A stretch of 64,000 nt of DNA, taken from Kalaharituber pfeilii (Eukaryota; Ascomycota; Pezizomycetes; Pezizales; Pezizaceae). The notes under the pieces are model-generated. The model was not told the DNA's origin. It worked only from the letters and a program-made list of their open reading frames with translations, and did no database searches. Shown here in pieces: positions 44,501 to 56,924 of the stretch. The translations under genes were made by a program, and so were the position numbers. Location of the stretch: the NCBI GenBank assembly GCA_015179045.1, contig WHUZ01000002.1, forward strand, positions 1,054,001-1,118,000, written 5' to 3'. The stretch's first letter is position 1, and each line of letters begins with the position of its first letter.

Positions 44501-47500
44501 TGACAGCTATCTAGATAGTGAATCACAAGAGCTGCAAAATCTTAGGGAGTCCTCCTGCTGTCCTTGTGCTATCCCGGGACAGACGGACTCTGCACATGGA
44601 AAAACAAATATCTTGCTACAGGCTTATATTTCGAGAGCAAACCTAGAGGACTTTGCCTTAGTAGCTGACTCCGCATACGTGGCTCAAAATGCCGTAAGAA
44701 TCTGCCGTGCCTTATTCATGATAGCATTGAATCGCCGATGGGGAAGGCTCTGTCAGGTACTATTGTCTATGGGGAAATCAATTGAGAAGAGGTAAACAAA
44801 TGTCTCCAACTATGAAGACTCATGCTCATTATGAACTGTGACTGCCTAGACTCTGGTCCTTCCGGCATCCACTAGCACAATTCGATCTGCCTAACTACAT
44901 TGTTCAGAAGCTGGAAGAAAAAGAATCTACCTCCCACATTGAATCTCTCCGTGAGATGCAGGTCGGGGAAATTGGAAGTCTTGTTAATAACAGGAGTATG
45001 GGGCCTACGATTGCCAAATTACTCGGCAATTTTCCCACAGTTGGCATTGATGTGAAGATTGCACCATTGAACAGGGATGTGCTGAAAGTACACTTGTGGA
45101 TTAAACCGCAGTTTAAGTGGAACGATAGAATACATGGAAATTCTGAAAGTTACTGGATATTGGTTGAAAACTCGGATACATCAGAAATTTATCACTCAGA
45201 ATACTTCATCCTGACAAAGCGCAAATTGAATGACGACCATGAGCTCCACTTCACCATACCCCTCTCTGATCCACTTCCTTCTCAGATATATGTGAGGGCT
45301 AGCTCAGACCGCTGGTTAGGTGTTGAAACTGTTGAGCCCGTTTCGTTTCAGCATTTAATTAGGCCTGATACAGAATCAGTCTACACTGAACTCCTTGACC
45401 TTCAACCACTTCCGATAACAGCTCTCAAGAACCCAATTCTGGAGAACATATATGGTCAGAGATTCCGATATTTCAACCCAATGCAGACTCAGATATTCCA
45501 TACATTGTATCATACATCAGAAAATGTCCTACTGGGCTCCCCAACGGGTAGTGGGAAAACAATTGCCTGCGAGTTAGCAATGTGGTGGGCGTTTCGAGAG
45601 AAGCCAACCTCGAAAGTGGTTTACATTGCTCCTATGAAGGCTTTGGTGCGGGAACGTGTGAAAGATTGGAAAGCCCGTGTCACCGGTCCTATGGGTAAAA
45701 AGCTAGTTGAACTCACTGGAGACAATACACCTGATACCAGGACAATTAGTGATGCAGACATCATTATTACCACACCTGAAAAGTGGGATGGTATCAGTCG
45801 TAGTTGGAAAACTAGAAACTACGTCAAGAAGGTCTCCTTAGTTATAATTGACGAAATTCATCTTCTTGGAGGAGACAGAGGTAACTACACAAGTTCCCAC
45901 CGAAATTGCTGAATCTGACAATATAAATAGGCCCTATCTTGGAAATAATAGTCTCTCGAATGAATTACATCGCCTCTCAAACTGAAGGATCTGTCCGCTT
46001 GATGGGAATGTCGACGGCATGTGCAAATGCTACGGATCTTGCAAATTGGCTTGGGGTCAAAAATGGGCTTTTCAACTTTAAGCATTCTGTTAGGCCTGTT
46101 CCATTGGAGATATTTATTGATGGTTTCCCAGAGCAATCGGGATTCTGCCCACTCATGCAGTCTATGAATAGACCTGCATTTCTCGCAATCAAGACACATT
46201 CGCCTACCAAGCCAGTTATAATATTTGTTGCCTCGAGAAGACAAACTAGGCTCACAGCTCGAGATCTAATTGCTTTCTGTGGACTGGAAGACAACCCCCG
46301 CCGCTTTTTGCAAATGCCTGAATCAGAGTTAGATTCGCTATTAGATCAAGTGAAAGACTCCAGTGTCAAAGAAGCACTTTCATTTGGCATAGGCCTGCAT
46401 CATGCTGGCTTGGTGGAAAGTGACCGCCAGCTTGTAGAAGAGTTATTCACATACAACAAGATTCAAGTATTGGTGGCAACGAGTACACTTGCTTGGGGGG
46501 TCAACTTACCTGCTCACTTGGTTATCGTGAAAGGAACACAGTTCTTCGATGCTAAAACAGAAGGATATAAGGATATGGATTTGACAGATGTTCTTCAGAT
46601 GCTTGGAAGAGCGGGCCGTCCACAGTTCGACGACTGTAAGTTTGACATCAACGTTCCAAGTCTTGAGATCAAATCTAATATATTGGTTTGCAGCGGGTAT
46701 TGCAAGAATTTTTACGCAGGATTCAAAGAAGGAATTCTATAAATACTTCTTACATACAGGTTTTCCTGTTGAGTCGTCGCTTCATAAAGTTGTTGCCGAC
46801 CATCTTGGGGCAGAGGTATCAGCGGGAACCATAGCAACCAAACAAGACGCCTTGGATTACCTCACATGGACCTTTTTCTTCAGAAGACTACATAAGAACC
46901 CGACTTATTATGGATTAGAAATATCACTGGAAGATCATGATGGTGCATCCAGCATGAGAGCAGCAAACGGTTATATGGTCGGTTTGGTGAATAACTCTGT
47001 TGAGGAACTCCAAAAATCTGGCTGTGTTATAGGGCATTCGAATGGTGATTTAGACCCCACTCCACTAGGAAAGATTGCATCATACTACTATTTGGTAGGT
47101 ATAACAACCGTCTCTCGTTTTTTAGAAAAGTACTGACTTATAAGTCTCACAAAACCGTCCGCAACCTTCTCCGCAGAGCAAAACCAAATGCTAGTTTTGA
47201 AGATTGTTTAACTTGGATGTGTACAGCAGCCGAATATGATGGTTTGTTCCCTCCTCATAAATATCCTACTGTGTCTGACAAGTGTATCCATAGAGCTTCC
47301 TGTGAGACATAATGAAGATCTGATAAATACCGAACTCTCGAAGAATCTACCTTATAAGGCTGAGCGCCTACGTGTTCCAATGTGGGATCCGCACGTCAAG
47401 GCATATCTCCTAATACAGGCATTCTTGTCTAGAATTGATTTACCTATTTCGGATTATGTAACCGACCAGAACTCGGTGCTTGACCAAAGTATCCGTATTA

Positions 47501-48306
47501 TACAGGTGAATAAATTTTTTTAGAAAAAAGACAAGTACTGCTTTGGGCTCACATTTTATTAGGCATCGATTGACGTTCTGGCTGAGCTTGGCCATCTCTC
47601 GAGCTGCTTGATGATGATAACATTGCTTCAATGCATCAAGCAAGCTCGTTGGTACAATGATGGTCCTCTATCAATTCTACCGGGCGTTGACGTCTTGCTG
47701 GAGAAACAACGTCAGTCTCCTCCGGCAACCCTTGGCGAGCTACCAACACTCCCGGCCCCTGTCCTGGAAGATGTCGTCCAGTTAATTGGCGTTCCCAAGG
47801 CGTTGCAAAAGCGTGTAAGTACCCAGTTCTACAAAATCAATTTTCAATTTTCATATATTACCCTGTTCAACTGATTTAACCCCCTACAATAGTTCCATGA
47901 TGCGGTCGCGGCAATTCCTGATGTGGAACTAAGAATTGGCAAAGCGACACAAGAAAAAGTCGAACTCTCACTTACCCGGAAGAATCCAGCCTTGCATCCC
48001 GAATTCCGTATCTACGCACCTAAATTTCCGAAACCCCAGACTGAAGGGTGGTTTGTTATCATAGGCGATATTAAGGCTGACACAGTTTATGCTCTCAGGA
48101 GGGTCAACTGGCCGACGGCACAGAATAACAGGAAAGCATCGAAGAGCAAGCCGGCAGTTAGCACTTGGTTGGCTCTGCCGCCGGGACTGAACGCAGCGCT
48201 GAAATTGACAGTCATTGTGCTGTCAGATGGGTATCAGTTGGAAACTCGTCAAGAAGTGCAATTAGCAGAAGAAACCGTTGAAGCACCCAGAAATATAGAA
48301 AAATGA
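41589..48306 (+). CDS. SLH1: Ski2-like RNA helicase Slh1 (ASCC3 family)
   Basis: Fifteen exons: 41589-41943, 42023-42381, 42436-42636, 42692-42811, 42873-42969, 43020-43904, 43961-44464, 44515-44791, 44850-45880, 45931-46635, 46694-47094, 47145-47241, 47294-47505, 47563-47814, 47893-48306. The 5910 bases give 1969 residues, almost the length of yeast Slh1 (1967). There are two helicase cassettes, each followed by a Sec63-like domain. Cassette 1 has [13 protein letters not shown] (~303), IIDEVHML (~423), [10 protein letters not shown] and GRAGRPQF. Cassette 2 has GSPTGSGKT (~1160), [13 protein letters not shown] (~1265) and LGRAGRPQF. The C-terminal Sec63 domain ends in [19 protein letters not shown]. 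Slh1 is the ATPase of the RQT complex that splits collided, ubiquitinated ribosomes. Both ATP sites look intact, as in ASCC3. It is distinguished from Brr2 by length and by the C-terminal block [17 protein letters not shown]. It is convergent with VAC14. Confidence 0.95.
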
Positions 48307-49812
48307 ATTACATGTAAATAAGCACAGTTCAGATGTGCAGGTGGCACCTGGATAATGGAAGGTAGAGCATGAATAAAGGGCACGGAATAACACCCATTGC
48401 TTAGAGACCCGGAGGTCCAAATTCGTCGAGTACAAACCAAAACAAATGTCCAGTAAAAAATTTAGAACAAGAAGGATAGCAAAGCAGCATCCAGACATTA
48501 TGAGTTCGTAAAATAATAATAATAAACATCCCCTTCGTGTAAATCGAACCTCACAGAGTACTATGAAAAATACAAAACGTCGCTGGCGTTTCCAGTGACG
48601 GGTACCTTTTTGGTGATAAATGGTGGACGCGCACTACTTATGTGGCCGAAATCGTCGTAGCTTGAGTGGAATAAAGTGAGACGCCGGGGCTGCCAGTTTG
48701 ACTTCATTGGCTTCCTAAAGGCAATGTGATAATGAAGGTTGAACTTCAGAAATTAATCAAGTATCTCATCTCGAACCAGACGGTAGAAATGGTGATACTG
48801 CACTGACTGGTATAACAAGGGCATTCTTTCTGCCTTCATCATTCTAATCATTCGTGTTCCAATCTTTCCTATTCATCATTCCATTCATGTTCTTTCTCTT
48901 TTAGCCATTATTCCTTTTAATGCTTGTCTGTCCTTCTACCTATACAAGAGTATCGTACTGTTCATACCCGCAGTCAAACTTTACATCTCATTGTACGCTT
49001 GTGGCCACTCAATCTCCTGCCTCGAACTACTCACAACGTTACCTATTATCCTCCAACAACGGAACGCCCGGTGACCATCCAGCAGAGGGCCCAGTGCGCA
49101 GAGTAGTGGAATTTGGTGCAGCCTGCCCCACGCTCATAACGTGGGCTCTGTGTTTTGTTGTAGCCCACTTAACCGCAGATATCCGCAGGTACTAGAACAA
49201 GAGGATGGGAGTTGTGTACTGCCCGAACTGGCCTATAGCTTGGTGAAGTGGTTTGTCTGTTGTCTCTAGTGACGGAGATTATAACAAGTGGCGGAAGGGG
49301 TGTTATAGAGGTTGAATGGCCTGTCATATCCTACGCAGGTTGATATAAAACCGTTAAGCTCTCTAGAGGTGATAGAATTGAGGACCCCGGTTCGATTCTG
49401 AGCTGGGGAAGTGGGTTGTCCAGCTCCTTCTCCAGAAATGGCTATAATGCTCCGGTTCCAACTTTGAACAATGCCTAGTTGGAAATGGGCAACTTGTTTT
49501 AGTATTCGCTGCACATAAATCCTCTCATTTCCACGCTACCTCTCCAGGTCGCTCTCGACTTTCCTCAAATATATAGAAACGTACAATTATGGTCCTCTAT
49601 TTATCTAATAATATAGTAGTCTGTTCTCTGTTATATAAGTATGGTGACGAGAGACTGGCAAATAGTATTATAAAGATAACAAGTGCTGCATGATGCTCAA
49701 CTCCAAAAGAACGCCAGACAGCCCAATTTAATTGATTTAAACAAAGATGCAGCATATTCACAAGCGCTGAACAACTATCCTCCAGAAGTAGGCTTGATGC
49801 AAAGAGGATGGG
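48307..49812. other. Intergenic between SLH1 and VAC14 3' ends
   Basis: Convergent 3' flanks with a SINE-like copy at 49290-49510. An AT-rich stretch (49560-49680) follows. No other gene seen. Confidence 0.5.
49290..49510 (+). repeat. SINE-like element (tRNA-related), copy B
   Basis: GGGTGTTATAGAGGTTGAATGG...AGGTGATAGAATTGAGGACC is followed by CCGGTTCGATTCTGAGCTGG, which contains a B-box-type GGTTCGATTC. The shared tail is GGGTTGTCCAGC and GAAATGGCTATAATGCTCCG. The CCGGTTCGATTCTGAGCTGG block is identical at 62760. Confidence 0.65.
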
Positions 49813-52800
49813 TTATTTCCCTCTTGCACCCTTCCTACCAGATGCAAGCCTTGCGATGCCCACACCACTTCTGCCCTTCGCGTTTGCTCCCCCGCCCGTA
49901 TTAGCAGACGCTTGACCACTCGGTGTCGGCACTCGGGGTGGTGTGAACGCCGCTGATGTAGTGTTTCCGCCGCTCGTGGACCCAGGCCCAGGCACTTTGT
50001 TAGAGTATTGCATGTTTTGCTTCCGTGCCCTTTCCTGAACAGCCTTGAATTTGTCGAGAAGTTCCATCCACTTGATTTCATCCCCGCGGCCCTTTATACG
50101 GGTTGGGCGATCGTAGCTGGTAGCAGTCGTAGACTGGTTGGTTTGAGTGCTAGAACATACATTAGTACACAATGAAATTCTGGAAGTAGATAGCTCTAGC
50201 TAGGTGCTTACCCCCGCGGTACAATGTGTAGGTAACCAATAGGACTGACAGCAACAAGACGGTTCCTAAGCAGTGCAAATGCAGTGGATTGGGGTAATAG
50301 CATCAAGAGTCCGTAAAGAGACTTGTACAGAAAGGGATATTTTTCCGGCTCAAGTAGTTGAAGTCGCAGGTCTAATATCGACCTTTAGTACTGCTTCTGT
50401 CAAAGAAAAACGAAAACAAAAGGCTCACATGTGAAAACCGGAGATTCTAGTAGCTGGACAAGCTTATCCACCTGTATCAGCATATTGACAGTAATGTCCA
50501 AGTCGGCCCTAGATTATCAATTAGTTTGTTTACCTTCGAGAATAATTGATACAATTAACAAACATTATTTGAAGTAAATTTGACGCCTGTTCATACGCCT
50601 GTGCAAGCAGACAGAGCGAGAAAGTGGCAACGGAGTTGTAGCACCATGATCTGAAAAGGCTCACAAAAATTGTTTGGCCATCCTGTGGAGATATTAGCGA
50701 TTGAATAAATCCAAAGATCTTGCACAACAAACTTTAGTATCTAGACTCCTCAATCGTTTCCTGAGGTCGCCAAGTTCTGGTGCGGTGATAAGAATATTAT
50801 TGAGGTTTTGAACCATGATACTTGCAAATTCTACGTCCTCGTCTTTCTCAAGAATATCTGCAAGGGTGCGGTATATTTTCTCTGGATTCAAGTGGGTGCA
50901 CAGTTCCCGGATAATCATATTTCCACGAGTTTCAAGAAGCCGCCTATCAGTGCTGAACAGCGATAGCAGATTTACCATGAATAAAGTAAAGTAGTCATCC
51001 TCGCTATTCTGCGAGATCTGAGATAGCAATTGAAGGTCTCTTTTGACAACCTAAGAATTCAAATTTTGGTGAGACGATAGTTTTTGTTCTCAGCATTTAT
51101 GTATGCGTACCTGGTCACTAGAATCTGATAGCGTTTTTAGTAAGGCTGGGAAAGTACCATCGTTGATGGCTAGAATCTGCATGAGAGTCAGCAACTCGGT
51201 CCTCGCTTAAGCTCCATACCAAACAACAGACCTTTCGAGGTGCTTTTTTATGTAGCATTATTAGCCATTCAAGAGACGCTACCCTAGTCTCCTCAAATTC
51301 GTTAAGAAACTGTAACGTGAGTGCATTAACGGTCGCCGGGTAATCTAGCTCAGGATATCGAGGAGGAATTGGGCTAGAGGAGTATCCGCCAACTTCATTT
51401 TGATTTCCAAGAGACTCTCGGGGTTTTGATGAGTCTCGCTTTTCCTGTGTTGGTTGGCTGCCTGATAATCTTGGAGTAGATGGGGATACCGTGCGAGCCG
51501 GTGTAGGGTCTTCACCCAGAGATACCACTAAATTGAGTAACGATGAATTGACTTTTAAAGCCGCTTCTCGGATTGCTTCTGAACTCGATGATATAGCCGG
51601 GAGCACCGGAGGTAGTAAACGTGGGAGAAATAAAATGAGATCCTCTGGGCAGATCTCGAAAAATTCAAACACCCATTGAAGGGCTGTAAGCTGTATATCC
51701 TCGTCTGAATAATGAGCTTGCTGTTCATTACTTAATTTGGCAATGGGGTATGTACGAGAATTGTCACCTGGCGTTTCAAGGAACGGCAGAAGAATCTCAA
51801 TGATTCTTTGGTGATCTATCTGCACATCCTGGCCAGGAATCCAACTGCCATCTGCAGTATCATGGTCCATAGCTGTTAAAGAGTCATGACTTATATCTCC
51901 GCTCATGAGATCCTGCTGTTTTAAGAATTCCTCCGTATTCCCACTCCCACTATCGCTCATTGTTCGTGAGCGCTTTTCCGTACGACTTTTCCTGGAGTCC
52001 TCAATCCCCTTCTTCAATCGAGCTATTCGTTTGATCTCAGTCAAAAAACCTTCCAGAGCTCCATGTGTTGCTACTTGGACATCCCTATTGGGATCATTAA
52101 GAAACTTGAATAGACCCTCCAGAAATTCTGGGAGATATGTTACAAGTTCAAGGTCAGGAATTGAATCTAGCAATGTAACCCATGATACAAGAAATATCCT
52201 TGTGAAGGGATTGATGACATGTATCCTTTCTCTTAAGAGTGGGATGAAACGTGCCAAAGAGAAAGCAGTTGGGAAGGCGGACTCGGATTGAAAAGTAGGC
52301 GAGTATGCCCCAGAGCTTGCGTGATCAGCAATACTCTCCTCGGGAGACTGTAGAACCGATACATATGTTGCTGCTGATTCTGCAACAATGTCTTTGATTA
52401 GTCTGTCGAGAAGTTCCGCTCCATTCTTGACAGATAGCTCTGCATCTGCTGCAAGCTGCATCTTGAGGTCAGTAATGCTCGTATGAACCAAACAGCAATA
52501 TTCATCACACCTTGCATAATGCATCAAAAACAGAGTTGAAAAAGGGGAGTATTTCTCCTTTCGCAACCTTTGCGATATTGTACATGCTTTCACACGCATA
52601 ATACCTCACTCGGGCGTCTTGGTCAGAGAAACAAGCGAGGACTGGCGGTACTATCTCGCCCAAGTATTGTGCCACCTCCTGTAAGAATGTCAGTGGCAAT
52701 CGCTTTATAACCTAGCTCATCCTAAACATACATGCCCCAGAGCAATTGAGGCAGCTGCGAGCCCAATTAAACCACCATTTCTCGCATTTGGCTGATGTAC

Positions 52801-53048
52801 TGAATATGCATAATCGTGACAAAGTTCGTGGATAATGGCCTTAATTTTATCATGGTCTTCCTGCTCTATACAGTCTCGAATAACCCTTTCTAATCTATAG
52901 TATACATCAGCACTCCCCAACCGGAGACCGGATCCAGTTCGCCAATGTTGCAATGTGCATGATGAGATGGAGAGACTCACTCCAGAGCACCAAGCTTCCG
53001 CTTGTCGTAGAGCTTGTCGTTCAGACTGCGCTGGATGGAGGGATCCAT
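49813..53048 (-). CDS. VAC14: Vac14, scaffold of the PI(3,5)P2 kinase complex
   Basis: Ten exons on the minus strand: 53048-52981, 52894-52732, 52678-52511, 52461-51232, 51176-51111, 51050-50733, 50682-50564, 50508-50429, 50371-50212, 50149-49813. The 2709 bases give 902 residues (yeast Vac14 880). The start [19 protein letters not shown] is the family N-terminus. HEAT repeats follow ([58 protein letters not shown]). The C-terminal Fig4-binding domain holds [53 protein letters not shown] and [20 protein letters not shown]. Vac14 holds Fab1/PIKfyve and the phosphatase Fig4 on the vacuole membrane. A Ser/Pro-rich insert separates the HEAT arrays and a Gly/Ser/Arg-rich tail ends the protein. All joins are GT-AG introns of 49-86 bp. 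Confidence 0.95.
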
Positions 53049-54704
53049 GGATGGAAAGTGTTGGTTGACAGTTGAAAAGCTGAAGGCTGCTTGCTTAATA
53101 ACCAGAGTCAGCAAAGGCCCAAACCCATGAAAGACGTATAGAGCGGCCGTACACTAACGTGGGGTACTAGTTCAACTTCTAAGGTAGAACAGGTACTGGA
53201 GGCGATAGCAAGGCCAACGGCCCACCTTTTGTGGCTGGTTGCTGTTGGTATACCTCGGACACTTAGGCGATTATAGATTCTACACTAGAACAGCTGGCAC
53301 CGCATCGGCCGATGTCGGCCTTGATGAATAAGGTATTTTTGATCCCGAACTGAAGAGTGCAGTTGTGATCTAGAATAGATATATGAGCGCTATGGGCCAC
53401 CGTGGGAGAGGGCCTTGAGGGAAACTATGAGAAGCTGTGAGCGAATGATTCCAAGTTAACAACCTGGAAACGATGAAGCAAGATGTATAAAGCGCAGGAG
53501 TCGATGTAAAGCTCTGGATGAGTTGTGCGCTTCAGTCGTACACTTGCTCAGTTCTTGTTAGCTGGTCTAGTTGGTCCCTGCTACAAACTTTGTACCTGTA
53601 CAACGATCCCGCCCACACGATGTCGTCAGGCCAAGCACTCATTGCAGACACCTAAAGTGTGGGATGCCGATTGATAAATGGGAGGAGAAATCATTAGAGG
53701 TCGCTGATGCCTGTCAAAAAATCCATGACAAAGGCAAACCACCCATAGGCAATATGCTTTCCTGCATAAATTTGTATCGCTAACTTCATACGCACTGCAG
53801 TTCCTTGCAAGGCAGATTAAAGAGGACCTGCATCTTCTGCATCTCATAACCCTACCGTAGGTGCAGTATGATAACAGTAGATTTTAGTAAGACAAATAAA
53901 ACCGGGAAAATTGTCGGTATCTTATCAAGTCCCATGCCAAGTTAATCTTTGAAGTTGAAGCAGCAAGTGCAGGGTACGGATGCACCCTCTGCCAGCCATG
54001 AGCACATGCAATCTGAGAGGACGTAGGCATAGCACTGCGAGTGCATACAATTGATTGTTCTCGTTCCAGCCAAGACACGCAATCAAAGCTAAATATACCA
54101 TATCCCCTCCACGAGACGGTGGGCATGAGGCTATGATACATGCCTCTCACATTTTGAAGTAGCCCGCTCGGGATCGAGAAGGTCCTGGTGTTCCCCACGC
54201 ACCAATGGCGCCATTCTCCACCCAGGCAAGCAGCGGAACGGCCTTGAAGAATTAACAGAAAGGGCCGGAGATAGAGTCGTGTGGAGACAGAATCCCAGTA
54301 AGGCTGCTCGAGTGCACGTGAGATGCAGAGAAAACAATGGCAGTGTATTAGAAACACAAGGGCTGATCTTCTGCCAGTAACATGGGGATGTACCAAAAGC
54401 TTTGGCATTTGCCAACGCATCAATCGCTCCTCCCACCCTCCCCCCCCACCCCCCAACATCACGCCCACCAACCATTTCATTTTAGTTTACCAGGGTAACA
54501 ACGGGAACAAATAATAAAGCTCTAGTCAGACCAGTTTGCAGCTTGACGATGCAATTACTGCTCTGCCAGACACGTCCCACCTGATCACATCCGCACCTAC
54601 CCTCGTTTGGATTCGCAATCCCAAGGCATTTGACCTGGCCGTGACCCTAAGCAACGGGAGCGGAAGCCCTAGAGCTCTTGCTATCTAGGTCAATTCGAGA
54701 TGAA
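53049..54704. promoter_or_regulatory. Divergent intergenic region VAC14/DENND6
   Basis: 1.66 kb between two divergent starts. No coding sequence is supported: the 198-codon minus frame at 53884-54480 lacks any recognisable domain. A C-rich patch (CCCACCCTCCCCCCCCACCC) lies at 54434-54453 and CACGTG occurs at about 54315. Both genes serve endomembrane traffic, but a shared promoter at this distance is doubtful. Confidence 0.4.
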
Positions 54705-56924
54705 ATGGCCGAAGAACACAACAATGATGAAAGCTCATCATCTTCGATGGGTTCAGGGTTTTTAGATTTCACCTTCTCAATTGAAGCCCTTAGGAGATGG
54801 ATTGTAGCCTTGTAAGTGGGGCAGGTCATCACTTCACTTGCAATTCTGATTGGACTTTCCCAGCGTCGTTTGTGATTTTAATGTCGATGTTGGTCAGTGT
54901 CCTCTATCTATCGTTGCGATTTAACATCATGCTGAATTGTTCACTTAAAAAGGTGTGGAAGTTGAATATATGCTTCCACCAACTCCGGAGCTCTCCACAT
55001 CGGATCTTTCAACAATTTGTTTCAATAGGTATGTGCGTAGTTGTTACCTTACGACAGGACCGAGCTTACTTTGTGCTCTAGCTTTCCCGAAAGGAACTCC
55101 GACAGCGTAGGAGATGTTGAATTTCACTTCAGATTCCGACATTCTTCAATGGACTTAGTGCTTGAGACGGAACAAGATGAGGATTCCGCATACTGGTACG
55201 GATTTTGCCTTTTTAGGCAGCAAAAGGATCTTACAGTGAAGCGACACTTCCGCCAAAAGTCGCTCGTCTTGATCTCACAGCACAACTACGCCTCTCTTTT
55301 TCGCCATCTCGTCAAAACAGTAGCTTTGATTGACTTTGATGTAAGTTCGACGATTGTTGAGTCGGCATGCGCCAATATAGCATCGTGGAACCCACCGGAA
55401 GTTGGGCATCAGGAATTACCGTTTCTGGGGTCTCTCCTCACTGTCCATATGTAACTCAATTCCACATTCTTTACTCACTCTCGGGTCGGTGCTAATGTAT
55501 TTTTTCACAGTCCTCCTCATGTTGCTTTTCCACTTCAAGGCCTCGCTTCACCCCCTGTTCCATCTAAGGTGGATCTTACTTTGGAACATTCAAAGGAGAT
55601 ATTCACCTCTGAACCGTTAGGCTCTTGGGCAAAACTTATCGCGCTCTTGCCTTCACCGGCAGAGTTATATATTATATTCGAGCAAGTAAGTGTATGTGAG
55701 AAAGTGGAACTTGTGTTGTAGCTAATGGGCTTTAAGGCTCTTCTTTGCGAGCCCATGGTTGTATTGGCCGACGAACCCAGTACATGTAGTGAATTGTAAG
55801 TATGCCCTTCACTCCCAGTAAGACTATTGTAACAGGTTTTATGGACAGTGTATCTTCTGTTTTGGATTTTATACGACCGGTAAGTTTTTGTTGAGCTTGC
55901 ATACAAATATGATCCTTTTGACTAAGCAGGATTTAGATTCCATATGCAGGCGATTTTCGACCCTATCTGACACTCCAGTCTGGTATGTATTTATAATACC
56001 TCAATGGTTGAATTAAAGTAGGCTAACGCGCATTGAAAGATTTTTTTACAAATGTAGACGAAGGGGTAAGTATGGACTATAGCTATGACTTAGGTATACT
56101 TCTAACGACATTAGTTATCCTCAAGGAACAACTACCTGATAGGTATGTGGATATGGAAATAATGGTGAACAAAGCTCTAATTACTGTTATAGGTGTCACA
56201 AATCCTTTCTTTCTCAAAAGGTTGCTTCAGACGCAAGGAAAAACAAGCAATCCGGCTCATGTGGTTTACCTTGCTCCTGAAGAAACAAGGTATGTGAATC
56301 AATATGAATAATCCGAGGGCTTCCTCTGACCATCCTGAATGTAGACGCAATCATCAAAGTCGATCTTTCTATCCATTCAGTTCAGATGTAGAACTCCCTC
56401 CAGGATTCATGCCGAATGAAACGAAAGGATATATAGGAAAGGATTGGCGATTCATTAAGAAACTGGAGGATTTTCTGAGAGGGAACGGAATGACATGTGA
56501 GTTGTACTGACACTCTCGCCAGTTGCTTTTGTTTCTAATTACAAATTCAGCTCGAGAATGTGGAGATATGATTCGTCGACATTTTTCTATTGTGACTGCA
56601 CTGTTTCTGGCGCCTTTGAATCGTTATCTTGCCACTCTTATGAAGACAACTTTGCCATCTGGGGTAACCGAATATGCGCCATTCTCGGAAGAAGACTTTA
56701 TCGCCAGTTTATGGAAATATGGCTGTTCTCTGCAATTCAAGGGGAAGACCAGTTTCCATCGCCATAAAAATGCCGAATCGTTTTATCGGCGCTTCTGTAG
56801 GAGCAAGAATTTCGACAGCTGGTTAGACATGAAAATGGAGCTTAGACATGCAAATGATATGCAGATGAACGGAAAGGAAGCAGCACGCATTTCGCCATCA
56901 TCTTTACATGATTGTGCTAGGTAA
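54705..56924 (+). CDS. DENND6: DENND6 (FAM116)-like DENN-domain protein
   Basis: Thirteen exons: 54705-54811, 54864-54892, 54953-55028, 55082-55450, 55511-55685, 55737-55795, 55849-55879, 55937-55982, 56040-56065, 56115-56142, 56193-56289, 56345-56496, 56551-56924. The 1569 bases give 522 residues (human DENND6A is 608). Diagnostic blocks: ALRRWIVAFVVCDFNVDVG, FPERNSDSVGDVEFHFRFR, YGFCLFRQQKD..VKRHFRQKSLVLIS, CEPMVVLADEPS, GDFRPYLTLQS, IGVTNPFF, GYIGKDWRFIKKLEDFL and RRHFSIVTALFLAPLNRYL. DENND6 proteins are guanine-nucleotide exchange factors for Rab GTPases in endosomal recycling (Rab14 in animals). Several exons are very short (26-31 bp). Acceptor choice at 55848, 55936 and 56114 was made because it gives residue-for-residue spacing with the animal protein. 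The start codon is the first ATG of the exon, and an upstream one in another frame was ignored. Confidence 0.88.

Noticed and set aside
49373..49410. Possible tRNA gene at the GGTTCGATTC B-box
   Set aside because: No acceptor stem, anticodon arm or paired cloverleaf could be drawn around it, and the same unit recurs with the same flanks at 62760, so a SINE-like repeat explains it better.
53884..54480. 198-codon minus-strand frame between VAC14 and DENND6
   Set aside because: No recognised motif and a Gly-rich start made by the C-run at 54434. No exon chain or matching composition supports it.
55770..55848. Alternative DENND6 intron from GTAGTG at about 55786 to CAG at 55835
   Set aside because: The phase works, but it uses a weak donor and breaks the spacing with animal DENND6. 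GTAAGT at 55796 with the acceptor at 55848 gives exact residue spacing.
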